From an uncultured Prevotellaceae bacterium (GTDB lineage Bacteria > Bacteroidota > Bacteroidia > Bacteroidales > Bacteroidaceae), in contig CAMJFC010000015.1 in the NCBI GenBank assembly GCA_946404865.1, positions 1-48,136 on the forward strand: 48,136 nucleotides of DNA, written 5' to 3'. Each line of letters opens with the position of its first letter. Position 1 is the first letter of the stretch. Under the pieces are notes generated by a model. That model did not search any database. It was not told the origin of the DNA and saw nothing but the letters and a program-made list of their open reading frames with translations. The position numbers and the translations under genes were made by a program. Below are positions 1-7,814 of the stretch, piece by piece.

Positions 1-210
1 GCTGACGCGCAGGCATTTCTGCGAATCGGCACGGCGGCGCGGCTCCGGGTCGCGGGTACCCAATATCACGTCTTTCCATTGGTTCATGCCCGCGTTGGTG
101 AACATCAGCGTGGGGTCGTCTTTGATTACCATCGGTGCAGAGGGCACGATGGCGTGTCCTTTCGACTCGAAATATTTCTTGAAGGAGTCGCGGATTTCGT
201 TAGCTGTCAT
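1..210 (-). CDS. alaS: Alanyl-tRNA synthetase, N-terminal 70 residues (cut by window edge)
   Basis: Not closed by a stop inside the window. Reading leftward from the ATG complement at 208-210 gives 70 residues beginning [19 protein letters not shown] and continuing through [20 protein letters not shown], the hallmark start of class II alanyl-tRNA synthetase (motif 1 region of the catalytic core). The enzyme charges tRNA-Ala in the cytoplasm and also edits mischarged tRNA. A good Bacteroidota promoter lies 42 bp upstream, which supports this start. The rest of the gene lies left of the window. Confidence 0.96.
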   Translation of the reverse strand, partial: MTANEIRDSFKKYFESKGHAIVPSAPMVIKDDPTLMFTNAGMNQWKDVILGTRDPEPRRRADSQKCLRVS

Positions 211-250
211 CATAAAATGTTGATTCTGTTATTCTTTTTCGAAAATTTGG

Positions 251-321
251 TGCAAAGTTACGGAAAAACGAGTGCAGAACAAAAGAAACTGTTTCTTTTT
301 TATGCAGAGTGGGAGTAACTT
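251..321 (-). promoter_or_regulatory. alaS promoter inside an extended repeat (copy A)
   Basis: On the minus strand the -7 box TAACTTTGC is 252-260 and the -33 TTTG is 280-283, 19 nt apart, the classical Bacteroidota spacing. The flanks also match two other sites in the window (27018-27090 and 27172-27230): the core is followed on the plus strand by CGAGtGCAGAACAAAA and, about 40 nt on, by TTTTTTATGC. The sequence similarity extends well beyond the two boxes. Confidence 0.8.
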
Positions 322-344
322 CGCCCTCTTGAGGGCAAAGTTAC
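315..344. promoter_or_regulatory. Near-perfect 14-bp palindrome between alaS and the MerR gene
   Basis: Arms 315-328 and 331-344 pair with one mismatch around a 2-nt centre (GTAACTTCGCCCTC against GAGGGCAAAGTTAC). The right arm contains a second minus-strand TAACTTTGC at 335-343. It sits between divergent genes, so it could be an operator or a hairpin in the leader. No function can be assigned from sequence. Confidence 0.45.
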
Positions 345-397
345 GGAAAAACTGCGTTAATCTTCCATAAACAAGTCAGCAAATCAGTTTTTTTTCA

Positions 398-406
398 TAA
401 TTTTGC
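398..406 (+). promoter_or_regulatory. -7 box of the MerR-family gene promoter
   Basis: TAATTTTGC fits TAnnTTTGC and ends 26 nt before the ATG at 433. No clear TTTG lies 19-21 nt upstream. The box overlaps a TTG codon at 403 that opens a longer reading frame, which argues against that longer start. Confidence 0.6.
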
Positions 407-432
407 CACGGAATCAAGAAGAGACATATACG

Positions 433-780
433 ATGGCGGCGAAAAACGATAAAAACCTGAAATTATACTATTCCATCAAGGAAGTGGCCGAGATGTTCGA
501 GGTGAAGGAAAGTCTGCTCCGGTATTGGGAGACGGAGTTTCCCCATCTGCGTCCGAAGACCACGGGCAACAAGGTGCGTCAATATACCGAAAAGGATATT
601 GAGCAGATACGTTTGATATACAACTTAGTGAAGGTGCGCGGATTCAAAATCGCCGCCGCGCGTAAGATGTTGAATGAGAACCGTGACGGCACCGACCAGA
701 ACGCCCGTATTATCGACAGTCTCATCACCGTGCGCGATGAGCTGAAAGCACTCAAAGCGCAGTTAGACGGTTTGGCCTGA
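433..780 (+). CDS. MerR-family transcriptional regulator
   Basis: 115 residues. A MerR-type winged helix lies at about residues 13-80 (YSIKEVAEMFEVKESLLRYW, then a PKTTGNKVRQYTEKDIEQI wing), followed by a short helical tail suited to dimerisation. There is no effector domain, so this is the small MerR form common in Bacteroidota. It binds DNA; the regulated genes are unknown. The frame stays open upstream to a TTG at 403, but that codon lies in the -7 box, so ATG 433 is preferred. It is divergent from alaS and convergent with nadE, and is probably transcribed alone. Confidence 0.85.
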   Translation: MAAKNDKNLKLYYSIKEVAEMFEVKESLLRYWETEFPHLRPKTTGNKVRQYTEKDIEQIRLIYNLVKVRGFKIAAARKMLNENRDGTDQNARIIDSLITVRDELKALKAQLDGLA

Positions 781-825
781 ACAAATCGTCGTCAAGATAC
801 CTTTTTCCTATAATCTTTTGCTTGA

Positions 826-845
826 GGACGCGGCACGCCGCGTCC
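826..845. repeat. GC-rich palindrome (GGACGCGGC family)
   Basis: Nine-bp arms GGACGCGGC and GCCGCGTCC flank AC and are followed by CTACT. Related copies are at 8886-8905, 8933-8952, 33925-33948 and 44636-44654. Here it lies between the convergent ends of the MerR gene and nadE, where a folded transcript could act as a terminator or RNA-stability element. Confidence 0.75.
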
Positions 846-899
846 CTACTCAACTGCCCATTTGTAAAAATGAGGTTTGCCTTGGATTATCAATCGGTG

Positions 900-1757
900 T
901 TATTCGTACAGACTGCGCTCGATGACGATAGGCATGCGCTTGCGCTTGAACTCCGAACCGCGATGGCGTTTGAGCACACGCTCCACCGTCTCTGCGCCGT
1001 AAGCCTTGTTCAGACGTTCCATCGCCTTGTCGAGTTGTTCGGGGGCTTCCTTGGACTTGAGATAGGTGTCAAGGATGTCGTCAACCTCCTCGTAAGTGTG
1101 CCCCGGTGCTATCTGCGCCATGTCGCCTCCCACGGCCACACCATTGCCGTCGGTGGGAAGAATGTTGTATGCGGCACACAGCGCCTGGTGGCGCGCATCG
1201 TCGCTGTCGGTATAGACTTCCGTGAAGAGGTATTTGCACAGCTCATACACCTCATGCTTCCACAGACCGCCGATGGGGTTGTAGTCGGCCACGTCGCCGT
1301 GGATGGTCCAGAAGCCTAAGTAATGCTCCGTCAGGTTGTCGGTGTCCATCACCAGACCGCCCGTCACCGATGCGATGTTATAGAGATAAATCATACGCAG
1401 ACGCGCCTTGATATTGCCTTGTGAGATGGGGGTTGAGGGGTAGTGCTGTTCGTAAGTGGCTTTCAGCAACAGGTATTGCGCTTGCAGGTTTTCCACCCAA
1501 TATTCATTGCAGAATCCCTTCATGGCCATGCTGGCAGAGTCGTTCTCTTCGGAGGTGTTCGACGAACAGGGCAGACTGACACCAATGAATTTAAAACCGT
1601 GTTCCGGGTAGCGGTTGACCACTTCTCGGCAGATGGCGGCGGTGACGGTGGAGTCTAAGCCGCCAGAAAAACCTAATATCATGGTTTTCAGATGGTTGTC
1701 GGACAGATAACGTGCTGTTTCCGACACCATGGTATCAAATACTTTTTGGTAGTTCAT
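900..1757 (-). CDS. nadE: NAD(+) synthase
   Basis: 285 residues. The ATP pyrophosphatase P-loop SGGLDS is at residues 31-36 and the C-terminal NAD-synthase region includes MDTDNLTEHYLGFWTIHGD. It amidates nicotinic acid adenine dinucleotide to NAD+ using ATP, the last step of NAD synthesis in the cytoplasm. There is no glutaminase (nitrilase) domain, so ammonia would have to come free or from another protein. Length fits the short NH3-dependent type. It is the last gene of the leftward block and is separated from the pectinesterase by a repeat-filled spacer, so it may have its own promoter, although none is obvious. Confidence 0.92.
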   Translation of the reverse strand: MNYQKVFDTMVSETARYLSDNHLKTMILGFSGGLDSTVTAAICREVVNRYPEHGFKFIGVSLPCSSNTSEENDSASMAMKGFCNEYWVENLQAQYLLLKATYEQHYPSTPISQGNIKARLRMIYLYNIASVTGGLVMDTDNLTEHYLGFWTIHGDVADYNPIGGLWKHEVYELCKYLFTEVYTDSDDARHQALCAAYNILPTDGNGVAVGGDMAQIAPGHTYEEVDDILDTYLKSKEAPEQLDKAMERLNKAYGAETVERVLKRHRGSEFKRKRMPIVIERSLYE

Positions 1758-1775
1758 GATTGAATGTTGAATGTG

Positions 1776-1876
1776 GAATGTTGAATGTTGAGTTGTCGCC
1801 TGCGGCGATGAAGAATTTTTGAATGTTGAGTTTTGAATGTTGAATGTTGAGTTGTCGCCTGCGGCGATGAAGAATT
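1776..1876. repeat. Two 42-bp direct repeats containing TTGAATG heptamers and a small hairpin
   Basis: The 42-bp sequence at 1776-1817 recurs at 1835-1876 (59-bp period). Each copy has a run of GAATGTT units followed by GTCGCCTGCGGCGATGAAG, which can form a TCGCC/GGCGA hairpin. The array fills the spacer between the pectinesterase end and the nadE start. Confidence 0.8.
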
Positions 1877-1901
1877 GGTCGTTTGGGAGAGTGGGGGTGT
1901 A

Positions 1902-2870
1902 TTAAAATTTTTGGTTCCTTATGGCAAACACGGTTTCGGGGGTGATTTTGGCGGCTTCTTTCTTGGTCAGTTGGCGGCTCCAGGGTGCACGTCCGTCGGT
2001 GGCGGCACCGGCACCGGTGTTGTTATACTCCAAATAGCGGGCGGTCTGCTCGTTGTCGGTCTTACCCCAGTTGTGCCAACCCTCGGGACGGATATGACCG
2101 CCCATCTGGCAGTTCATGAACAGCGTGTAGGCGTAAGGCCGCCATGGACGACCCAGATATACTTTGTCCACCCCCTCGTCGGCCGTCAGACGGCAGCGGT
2201 TGAACACATATCCGTATTCGATGTCCTGCGGTGTCGAAGCGGCGGTGATGTATGAGTTGATGCGGCTGTGTATCTCGCAGTTCTCAAACCATGCCGTTGA
2301 GGGACCGAAGATGAAGTCGGTGGTGCCTTCGATGTAACAGTCCTCGAAATACAACCGTGTGCCGGCCTTGCCCGTATAGACCGTGTCTTGGTGACCCAAC
2401 AACCGGCATCCGATGATGCGCAGACGGTCGCCCTCGGTGTGCAGCGACACGGCCTGTCCCAGTCGGGCGGAGTTGTTTTCGATGGTGATGTTCTTCAGGG
2501 TGATGGCATCGCCCTCCACTTTCATCGTATAGGTGCGGAAGGTGCCCATACCTTGTTCCGTGCCGGGCATGCGTACGTTGGCATGGTCGTCGTAGGTGAT
2601 GATGGTGGTGGCAACGTCCTCACCCAGTATCTCGATGTTGTCGAGCCATGAGGGGATGATGACCTTCTCCTTGTAGATGCCCCGTTTCACGAAGATGACT
2701 TTGTGGTAGTCCATAAAGGCGCGGCACACCTCAATGGCCTCGCCTACGGTGCGAAACTGTCCGGTGCCGTCGCGCGCCACAACCAGCGTGTCAGGATTGT
2801 CATACGGGTTGGCGCCCTTGGCTGTGAAAGCCGCGGCTAATAATAATAAGGTGTAGATGATGCGTCGCAT
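1902..2870 (-). CDS. Secreted pectinesterase (carbohydrate esterase family 8)
   Basis: 322 residues with a signal peptide (MRRIIYTLLLLAAAFTAKG). It is a right-handed beta-helix pectin methylesterase that removes methyl groups from homogalacturonan. Family signatures are intact: Q139 in LGQAVSLHTEGDR, Q161-D162 in GHQDTVYTG, D185 in TTDFIFG, and R241/W243 in LGRPWRPY. D162 and D185 are the expected catalytic acids. Length matches a single-domain enzyme with no carbohydrate-binding module. It starts 4 bp after the rel stop, so it is probably co-transcribed with rel, an unexpected partner; no pectate lyase or SusCD pair is nearby. Confidence 0.93.
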   Translation of the reverse strand: MRRIIYTLLLLAAAFTAKGANPYDNPDTLVVARDGTGQFRTVGEAIEVCRAFMDYHKVIFVKRGIYKEKVIIPSWLDNIEILGEDVATTIITYDDHANVRMPGTEQGMGTFRTYTMKVEGDAITLKNITIENNSARLGQAVSLHTEGDRLRIIGCRLLGHQDTVYTGKAGTRLYFEDCYIEGTTDFIFGPSTAWFENCEIHSRINSYITAASTPQDIEYGYVFNRCRLTADEGVDKVYLGRPWRPYAYTLFMNCQMGGHIRPEGWHNWGKTDNEQTARYLEYNNTGAGAATDGRAPWSRQLTKKEAAKITPETVFAIRNQKF

Positions 2871-2874
2871 GTGA

Positions 2875-5265
2875 TTAGTTGATTTGGAGTATTTCTTGCA
2901 GTCCTTGTATTTTCTTGAGGTTGATGATGATGTTTTTCACATCCTCGCGGTCGTGCACACGCAGGTCGATGGTGCCGTCGAAGATGCCGTCGCTTGTGGT
3001 GATGACCACCTTGCGGATATTGACGCTCATCTGGTAGGAGAGCACTTGCGTCACCTCGTTGAGCAGTCCCATGCGGTCGATACCGCGTATCTGGATGGAG
3101 GCATCGAAGATGAGTTTTTTGTGCATGTCCCATTTCGCGTCAATAATCCGGTTGCCGTAACTGGCTTTCAACTTTGCGGCCACAGGGCAGGCGCGGTTAT
3201 GGATTTCAATATGGTTTTTGTTGTCGATATAACCCAGAGCATCGTCGCCGGGGATGGCATGGCAACAAGTGGGGAAGATGTAACGCTGGATATTCTCTTC
3301 GGTGATGAAGATGGGTTTCTTCCGGTTGAACCCCTTGGTCACGGTGATCAGCGTTTTGGGGTCGTCGGTGTCATCGGTTTTGTTGTCGGCTTCTTTCTTC
3401 TTGTCGTTGTTGCCGCTGCTTAGGAAAGGAACGAACTTCCTCCAACCGCCTCCCTTTTTCTGCAGCAGGAATTCGATGTCTTTGTCGCTCAACAGAATAC
3501 GCCGTTCGCCGATGGCTTCCAACAGTGTGTCGTGCTTGGCGATGTCGTGGAAGAGACAAAGTTTGTCGAGTACAGAAGTGGTGGCTTGCAGGTTGTTCTT
3601 TTCTAAGAAGGCTTTGAGGAGGTCCTCGCCTTTTTTCTGTCGTTCGCGGCCGTATTTGCGCAGCACGGCTTCAATCTTAGCCTTTGCTTTGGCGGTGGAG
3701 GCGAAATTGAGCCAGTTGGGTTCCACGTGTTGTGAGTTGGAGGTGAGAATCTCCACTTGGTCGCCGCTTGACAACCGGTGACTGATGGGCACCAGTTTGT
3801 GGTTCACCTTGGCGCCGATGCAATGGCTGCCGAGGAAGGTGTGGATGGAGAAGGCGAAGTCGAGAACGGTACATCCCGTGGGCAGTCGTTTGATTTCACC
3901 TTTGGGCGTGAACACGAAAATCTCCTTGGCGAAAAGGTTGAGCTTGATGGCATCGAGAAAGTCCATGGCATCGGGCTGCGGGTCGTCGAGAATCTCCTTG
4001 ATGGTGCGCAACCAGTTGTCCAGTTCGCTGCCTTCTTCTTGGAGTCGTTTGGTCGTGGCATCGTCTGTGCCCTCTTGTTCTTTGTCTGCCTCGCCCTCAG
4101 CGCCTGCCTCTTTCTTAGAATCCTTGCCTCCTCCTGCGGCCTCTTCTTCGGCCTTGTCCTTGTATTTCCAGTGTGCGGCAAACCCCTGTTCGGCTATTTC
4201 ATTCATCCGCTCTGAGCGAATCTGCACTTCTATCCATTGTCCTTGGTTGGACATCAGGGTGATATGAAGTGCCTGATAACCGTTGGCTTTCGGCGAACTG
4301 ACCCAGTCGCGGAAACGGTCGGGATGAGCCTTGTATAGTTTCTGGAGCGCCACATAAATGCGGAAACATTCGTCGATCTCGTTCTCGTTTTCTTGCGGCG
4401 TATAAATGATACGCACGGCAAGAATGTCGAAAATCTCGTCGAAACTGACGTGCTTGTTCTGCATCTTGGTCCAGATGGAGTAGGGCGACTTCACGCGTCC
4501 TTTGAGAATGTAGTGGATGCCCATGGAGTCGAGCTTGTCGCGGATGGGCTGGGTGAACTCCTCGTATTGCTTGTCGAGCGACTTCTCTTTCTTGGCCAAC
4601 TTACGTTTGATGTCGGCGTATTCACTGGGGTGCTCGTAGCGGAAACTCAGGTCTTCGAGTTCGTTTTTGATTTTGTTCAGACCTAAACGGTTGGCGATGG
4701 GGGCATAGAGGTAGAGGGTCTCGCCGGCTATCTTGTACTGTTTGTTGGCGGGTTGGCTGGCCAGGGTGCGCATATTGTGCAAACGGTCGCAAATCTTGAT
4801 GAGGATGACGCGGATGTCGGTGCTCATCGTCAGCAGCAGTTTCTTGAAATTCTCTGCCTGTGCCGATGCCTGGTCGCCGAAGATACCGCCAGAGATTTTC
4901 GTCAGCCCGTCAACGATTTGTGCTATTTTCTCGCCGAAGATGTTGGCGATGTCTTCCACGGTGTAGTCCGTGTCTTCCACCACATCGTGCAACAGGGCGC
5001 TGCAAATGCTTGTAGAACCAAGCCCCATCTCCTTTGAAGCGATCATCGCAACGGAAATGGGGTGCATGATATAGGGCTCACCCGACAACCGCCGCACGCC
5101 TTGATGGGCTTTTTTGGCGAAGTTGAAAGCCTTGGTGATAATGTCAACTTTCTTTCGGTGTGGTGAAGCGAGATAAGAGTCGAGAAGGGCCTGAAAGGCA
5201 TCTTCTACTATCTGGTCTTCCGCGTTCTCGTTTGGTTTGTCATAGCCGGTCTTAGGTTCCTCCAT
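2875..5265 (-). CDS. Bifunctional (p)ppGpp synthetase/hydrolase (Rel/SpoT family)
   Basis: 796 residues controlling the stringent response. Order: HD hydrolase (about 45-200, with H93-D94 and E97-D98 in LLHDVVEDTD and a second D160 in KICDRLHNMR), synthetase (about 250-365, with RFRDWVSSPKANGYQALHIT), TGS (about 446-508) and a C-terminal ACT domain (about 720-796). The intact HDxxED argues for working hydrolysis, so a bifunctional enzyme rather than RelA-only. Residues 371-405 form a charged Glu/Lys/Gly-rich insert between synthetase and TGS, and another charged stretch lies near 625-650. It follows the lytic transglycosylase in the leftward block. Confidence 0.94.
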   Translation of the reverse strand: MEEPKTGYDKPNENAEDQIVEDAFQALLDSYLASPHRKKVDIITKAFNFAKKAHQGVRRLSGEPYIMHPISVAMIASKEMGLGSTSICSALLHDVVEDTDYTVEDIANIFGEKIAQIVDGLTKISGGIFGDQASAQAENFKKLLLTMSTDIRVILIKICDRLHNMRTLASQPANKQYKIAGETLYLYAPIANRLGLNKIKNELEDLSFRYEHPSEYADIKRKLAKKEKSLDKQYEEFTQPIRDKLDSMGIHYILKGRVKSPYSIWTKMQNKHVSFDEIFDILAVRIIYTPQENENEIDECFRIYVALQKLYKAHPDRFRDWVSSPKANGYQALHITLMSNQGQWIEVQIRSERMNEIAEQGFAAHWKYKDKAEEEAAGGGKDSKKEAGAEGEADKEQEGTDDATTKRLQEEGSELDNWLRTIKEILDDPQPDAMDFLDAIKLNLFAKEIFVFTPKGEIKRLPTGCTVLDFAFSIHTFLGSHCIGAKVNHKLVPISHRLSSGDQVEILTSNSQHVEPNWLNFASTAKAKAKIEAVLRKYGRERQKKGEDLLKAFLEKNNLQATTSVLDKLCLFHDIAKHDTLLEAIGERRILLSDKDIEFLLQKKGGGWRKFVPFLSSGNNDKKKEADNKTDDTDDPKTLITVTKGFNRKKPIFITEENIQRYIFPTCCHAIPGDDALGYIDNKNHIEIHNRACPVAAKLKASYGNRIIDAKWDMHKKLIFDASIQIRGIDRMGLLNEVTQVLSYQMSVNIRKVVITTSDGIFDGTIDLRVHDREDVKNIIINLKKIQGLQEILQIN

Positions 5266-5305
5266 AAGCGATAGATTTTTTGTTTCGCTTTTTGCTCATT
5301 TCTTT

Positions 5306-5339
5306 GTAGTTCAAGAAGTTAAGAAACTCCTTGAACTAC
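5306..5339 (-). terminator. Hairpin after the lytic transglycosylase gene
   Basis: Arms GTAGTTCAAG (5306-5315) and CTTGAACTAC (5330-5339) are perfect complements around a 14-nt loop that can itself pair AGTT/AACT. It sits 12 bp past the transglycosylase stop and upstream of rel. No U-run follows, so it may be an attenuator or processing hairpin rather than a full terminator. Confidence 0.45.
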
Positions 5340-5351
5340 GTCAACAGGGAT

Positions 5352-7031
5352 TTACTTCTTCCCTTTTCCTTTGCTCTTTGCAGGTGCAGCCTTGGCAGCG
5401 GGTTTGGATTGCTGCTTGTTGTTGGCCTTGCTGTTGTTCTTCGCGGGTGCAGCCTGTTGCTTGTTGTTTTTAGCGGGTGCTGCCTGTTGCTTATTGTTTT
5501 TAGCGGGTGCTGCCTGTTGCTTATTGTTTTTAGCAGGTGCTGCCTGTTGTTTATTGTTCTTGCCTGATGCGGCTCGCTTATTGTTCTTGGCTGGTGGCGG
5601 CGTGGGAGCAGTCTGTTTGCCTTTGCCTTTCTTGGCGGGTGGCGGCGGTGGTGTGGGGGCCGTCTGATGTTTGCCCTTCTTGGTGGCGGGTGGTGGCGGT
5701 GGCGTCGGTGTCTGATGCTTGCCCTTACCCCGTTTTGTGGCAGGTGGCGGTGGTGGTGTGGGGGCAGTCTGATGGTTGTTATGTCCGTAGCGTCCGCTCC
5801 GTCCGTAGCGGTTGCTCGATGAACTGCTGCTGCTCGATGAGCGGTTGTTGTCATAATTACTATTACTGCTACTGCTCTCACTGCGGCTGCTGTTGCGTCC
5901 GCTGCGGCTCGAACGGCTCTCGCTCACCTCTACCTCGCGACGGGGAGCCTGATAGTAGTTGCCGCGCGAACTGTATATGGTTTCTTCGTTCTCTGCGAAT
6001 TTGTTGCAGGCGGCGATGGGCATCCGCAGGGTGGCGGGCTCGCTGTTGCCGTTGACGATGTCGCGGCGGTATTGCGGGTTCAACTCACGCAGCATATTGA
6101 TATCCACGTCGCACACCTGAGCGATTTGTCGCATGGGCAGGTCGCGGGTCACCACAATGGTGTCGGTATGCTCGGGCAGCGAGGCGCTCATCGGGCAGAT
6201 GTTGTGCTCGCAGTAGTAGGTCATGATATAGTTGGCGGCGATGAACGCGGGCACGTAACCGCGGGTCTCTGCGGGCAGATAGGGATAAATCTGCCAGTAG
6301 TCGCGCTGTCCGCCGGAACGACGGATGGCTCGGTTCACGTTCTCCGGACCGCAGTTGTAGGCAGCCAGGGCCAGTGTCCAGTCGTTGAAGATGCGGTGCA
6401 GGTCGCGCAGATAACGGGCGGCGGCATAAGATGAGCGGATTGGGTCGCGGCGGTCGTCAACCAGTGAGTTCACACGCAGTCCGTACTGTTTGCCCGTGGC
6501 CAGCATAAACTGCCACAGTCCAGTGGCACCCACGCGCGAAACGGCCTTGGGGTTGAGGGCCGACTCGATCACGGGCAAGTATTTCAGTTCCAGAGGCACG
6601 CCGTACGACTCCAGGGCTTGCTCGAAGATGGGCATGTAGAAATTGGAGGCTCCCAGCATGGCACTCACCTGACGGCGCATACGCACATAACGGTCGATGA
6701 AACGGCGCACAATCTCGTTGTAGGGCATCTCAATCACTGTTGACATGCGCTGCAACCGCTCAATATATACTTCGCGGCCGTATTCAGGACTGTAGGAGGC
6801 GGGGTCGCAGGTCTCGTCAAGACCTAAATAGGTCATGGCGTGGTAGGATGACAACAGGCTGTCCAGCTCGTTGTACATCGGGTTCATCGTCGGTGGAAAT
6901 TCAATCTTTTCTTTCTTGCCTTTTTCGTCGGTAAAGATGATTTCGGAGTCGTCTTCGTAATATTGTGCGTAGGTGGCACAGGCGCTTCCGAACAACAAAC
7001 CGATGAGTAGGCTACTGATTTTTTTCTTCAT
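5352..7031 (-). CDS. Secreted lytic transglycosylase (MltD-like) with a repetitive basic tail
   Basis: 559 residues. A signal peptide (to about residue 22) precedes a goose-lysozyme-like SLT domain at about 130-270: PVIESALNP (catalytic E156), SRVGATGLWQFMLATG and ALAAYNCGPENVNRAI. It cleaves peptidoglycan strands to 1,6-anhydro-muropeptides in the periplasm. Residues 291-335 (TIVVTRDLPMRQIAQV, then LRELNPQY) look like one LysM. From about 370 the protein becomes low complexity: a Ser/Arg/Asn stretch, four Pro-rich blocks (TPPPPP), then four exact NNKQQAAPAK repeats (491-530) and a Lys/Ala end. Its place after parA, parB and DUF5683 is common in Bacteroidota. Confidence 0.92.
   Translation of the reverse strand: MKKKISSLLIGLLFGSACATYAQYYEDDSEIIFTDEKGKKEKIEFPPTMNPMYNELDSLLSSYHAMTYLGLDETCDPASYSPEYGREVYIERLQRMSTVIEMPYNEIVRRFIDRYVRMRRQVSAMLGASNFYMPIFEQALESYGVPLELKYLPVIESALNPKAVSRVGATGLWQFMLATGKQYGLRVNSLVDDRRDPIRSSYAAARYLRDLHRIFNDWTLALAAYNCGPENVNRAIRRSGGQRDYWQIYPYLPAETRGYVPAFIAANYIMTYYCEHNICPMSASLPEHTDTIVVTRDLPMRQIAQVCDVDINMLRELNPQYRRDIVNGNSEPATLRMPIAACNKFAENEETIYSSRGNYYQAPRREVEVSESRSSRSGRNSSRSESSSSNSNYDNNRSSSSSSSSSNRYGRSGRYGHNNHQTAPTPPPPPATKRGKGKHQTPTPPPPPATKKGKHQTAPTPPPPPAKKGKGKQTAPTPPPAKNNKRAASGKNNKQQAAPAKNNKQQAAPAKNNKQQAAPAKNNKQQAAPAKNNSKANNKQQSKPAAKAAPAKSKGKGKK
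5442..5561. repeat. Four 30-bp in-frame tandem repeats
   Basis: Each unit encodes NNKQQAAPAK in the tail of the lytic transglycosylase. The units differ by very few bases (for example AGCGGGTGCT against AGCAGGTGCT), indicating recent expansion. Copy number is likely to vary between strains because the period is a multiple of three. Confidence 0.9.
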
Positions 7032-7084
7032 TACTGATTAGGGTTCTGCTTGTTGGGGTTGTGATTTTTTTTACTTGTTTGCAT

Positions 7085-7813
7085 TTAGAAGGTCAGCGCA
7101 CACTGTACGCCGATGCCGCTTGCCTTCGTGGGGTTGCGGTAGAGTTCGTCTTTGATGATGGCGGGCGTGATGCGCAGGCTCAGGTCGTCGGAGATGTCGA
7201 AGTCGGAGAGCGAGGCATCCACGTAGGCATCAATGATAGAGATGGCATAGACGCCGATGAGCACAAAAAAGCTCAGGTCGCGGTAGCGCCGGTAGTAGTC
7301 CTTGCGCTTGCGGAAGAGTTCCTCGAATGTCTTGGCGTTTGAGTCGGTTACTTGCATGCCCAGGTGCAGAAACTGGTTGTAGCTCTGCGTCGATGGGTCG
7401 TTGTCCACGATGTCGAGATAGGCTTGCGAGTAGTCGCGGTACATCTGGTTGTTCCAGCGCATGGCGTAGATGCTACCCACGAAGCCGCCGTAGATGATGG
7501 GCAGTTTCCAATACTTGCGGTTGTATATCTGTCCGGCACCGGGCAGCACCACAGCCAGCCAGAGCGCTTTCTTGGGGTCGGGGCGCCATGTCTTCCAGTC
7601 ACGGCCCACACGTTGTGGCATGGGCTCATCGGCCGGTGTGATGTGTATCGTGTCGATGGTCGGGTCTGCTGCTTCGAGCGAGATGATGCCCTTGTCGTCG
7701 GGCAGGATGAACGTTGAATCGACAGCGGTACCGACGGGCTGCTGGGCGGCAGCGGTGGTCACGGACACAACGGCTGCGATGAGGGACACTATGACGGTGA
7801 AGAACCTTTTCAC
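7085..7813 (-). CDS. DUF5683 membrane protein
   Basis: 242 residues from a GTG start at 7811-7813, chosen because it lies one base after the parB stop and opens directly into a signal sequence (VKRFFTVIVSLIAAVVSVTTAAAQ). A longer frame reaching 7927 overlaps parB and is unlikely. The centre carries the recognisable DUF5683 region, KALWLAVVLPGAGQIYNRKY followed by a Gly-rich membrane segment (IIYGGFVGSIYAM), with another hydrophobic stretch near FFVLIGVYAISIID. Function is unknown. It is translationally coupled to parB, and the order parB-DUF5683-transglycosylase hints at an envelope role. Confidence 0.82.
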   Translation of the reverse strand: MKRFFTVIVSLIAAVVSVTTAAAQQPVGTAVDSTFILPDDKGIISLEAADPTIDTIHITPADEPMPQRVGRDWKTWRPDPKKALWLAVVLPGAGQIYNRKYWKLPIIYGGFVGSIYAMRWNNQMYRDYSQAYLDIVDNDPSTQSYNQFLHLGMQVTDSNAKTFEELFRKRKDYYRRYRDLSFFVLIGVYAISIIDAYVDASLSDFDISDDLSLRITPAIIKDELYRNPTKASGIGVQCALTF

Positions 7814-7814
7814 A

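Noticed and set aside
403..432. Longer MerR start at TTG 403
   Set aside because: The codon lies inside the TAATTTTGC promoter box, so it would not be in the transcript.
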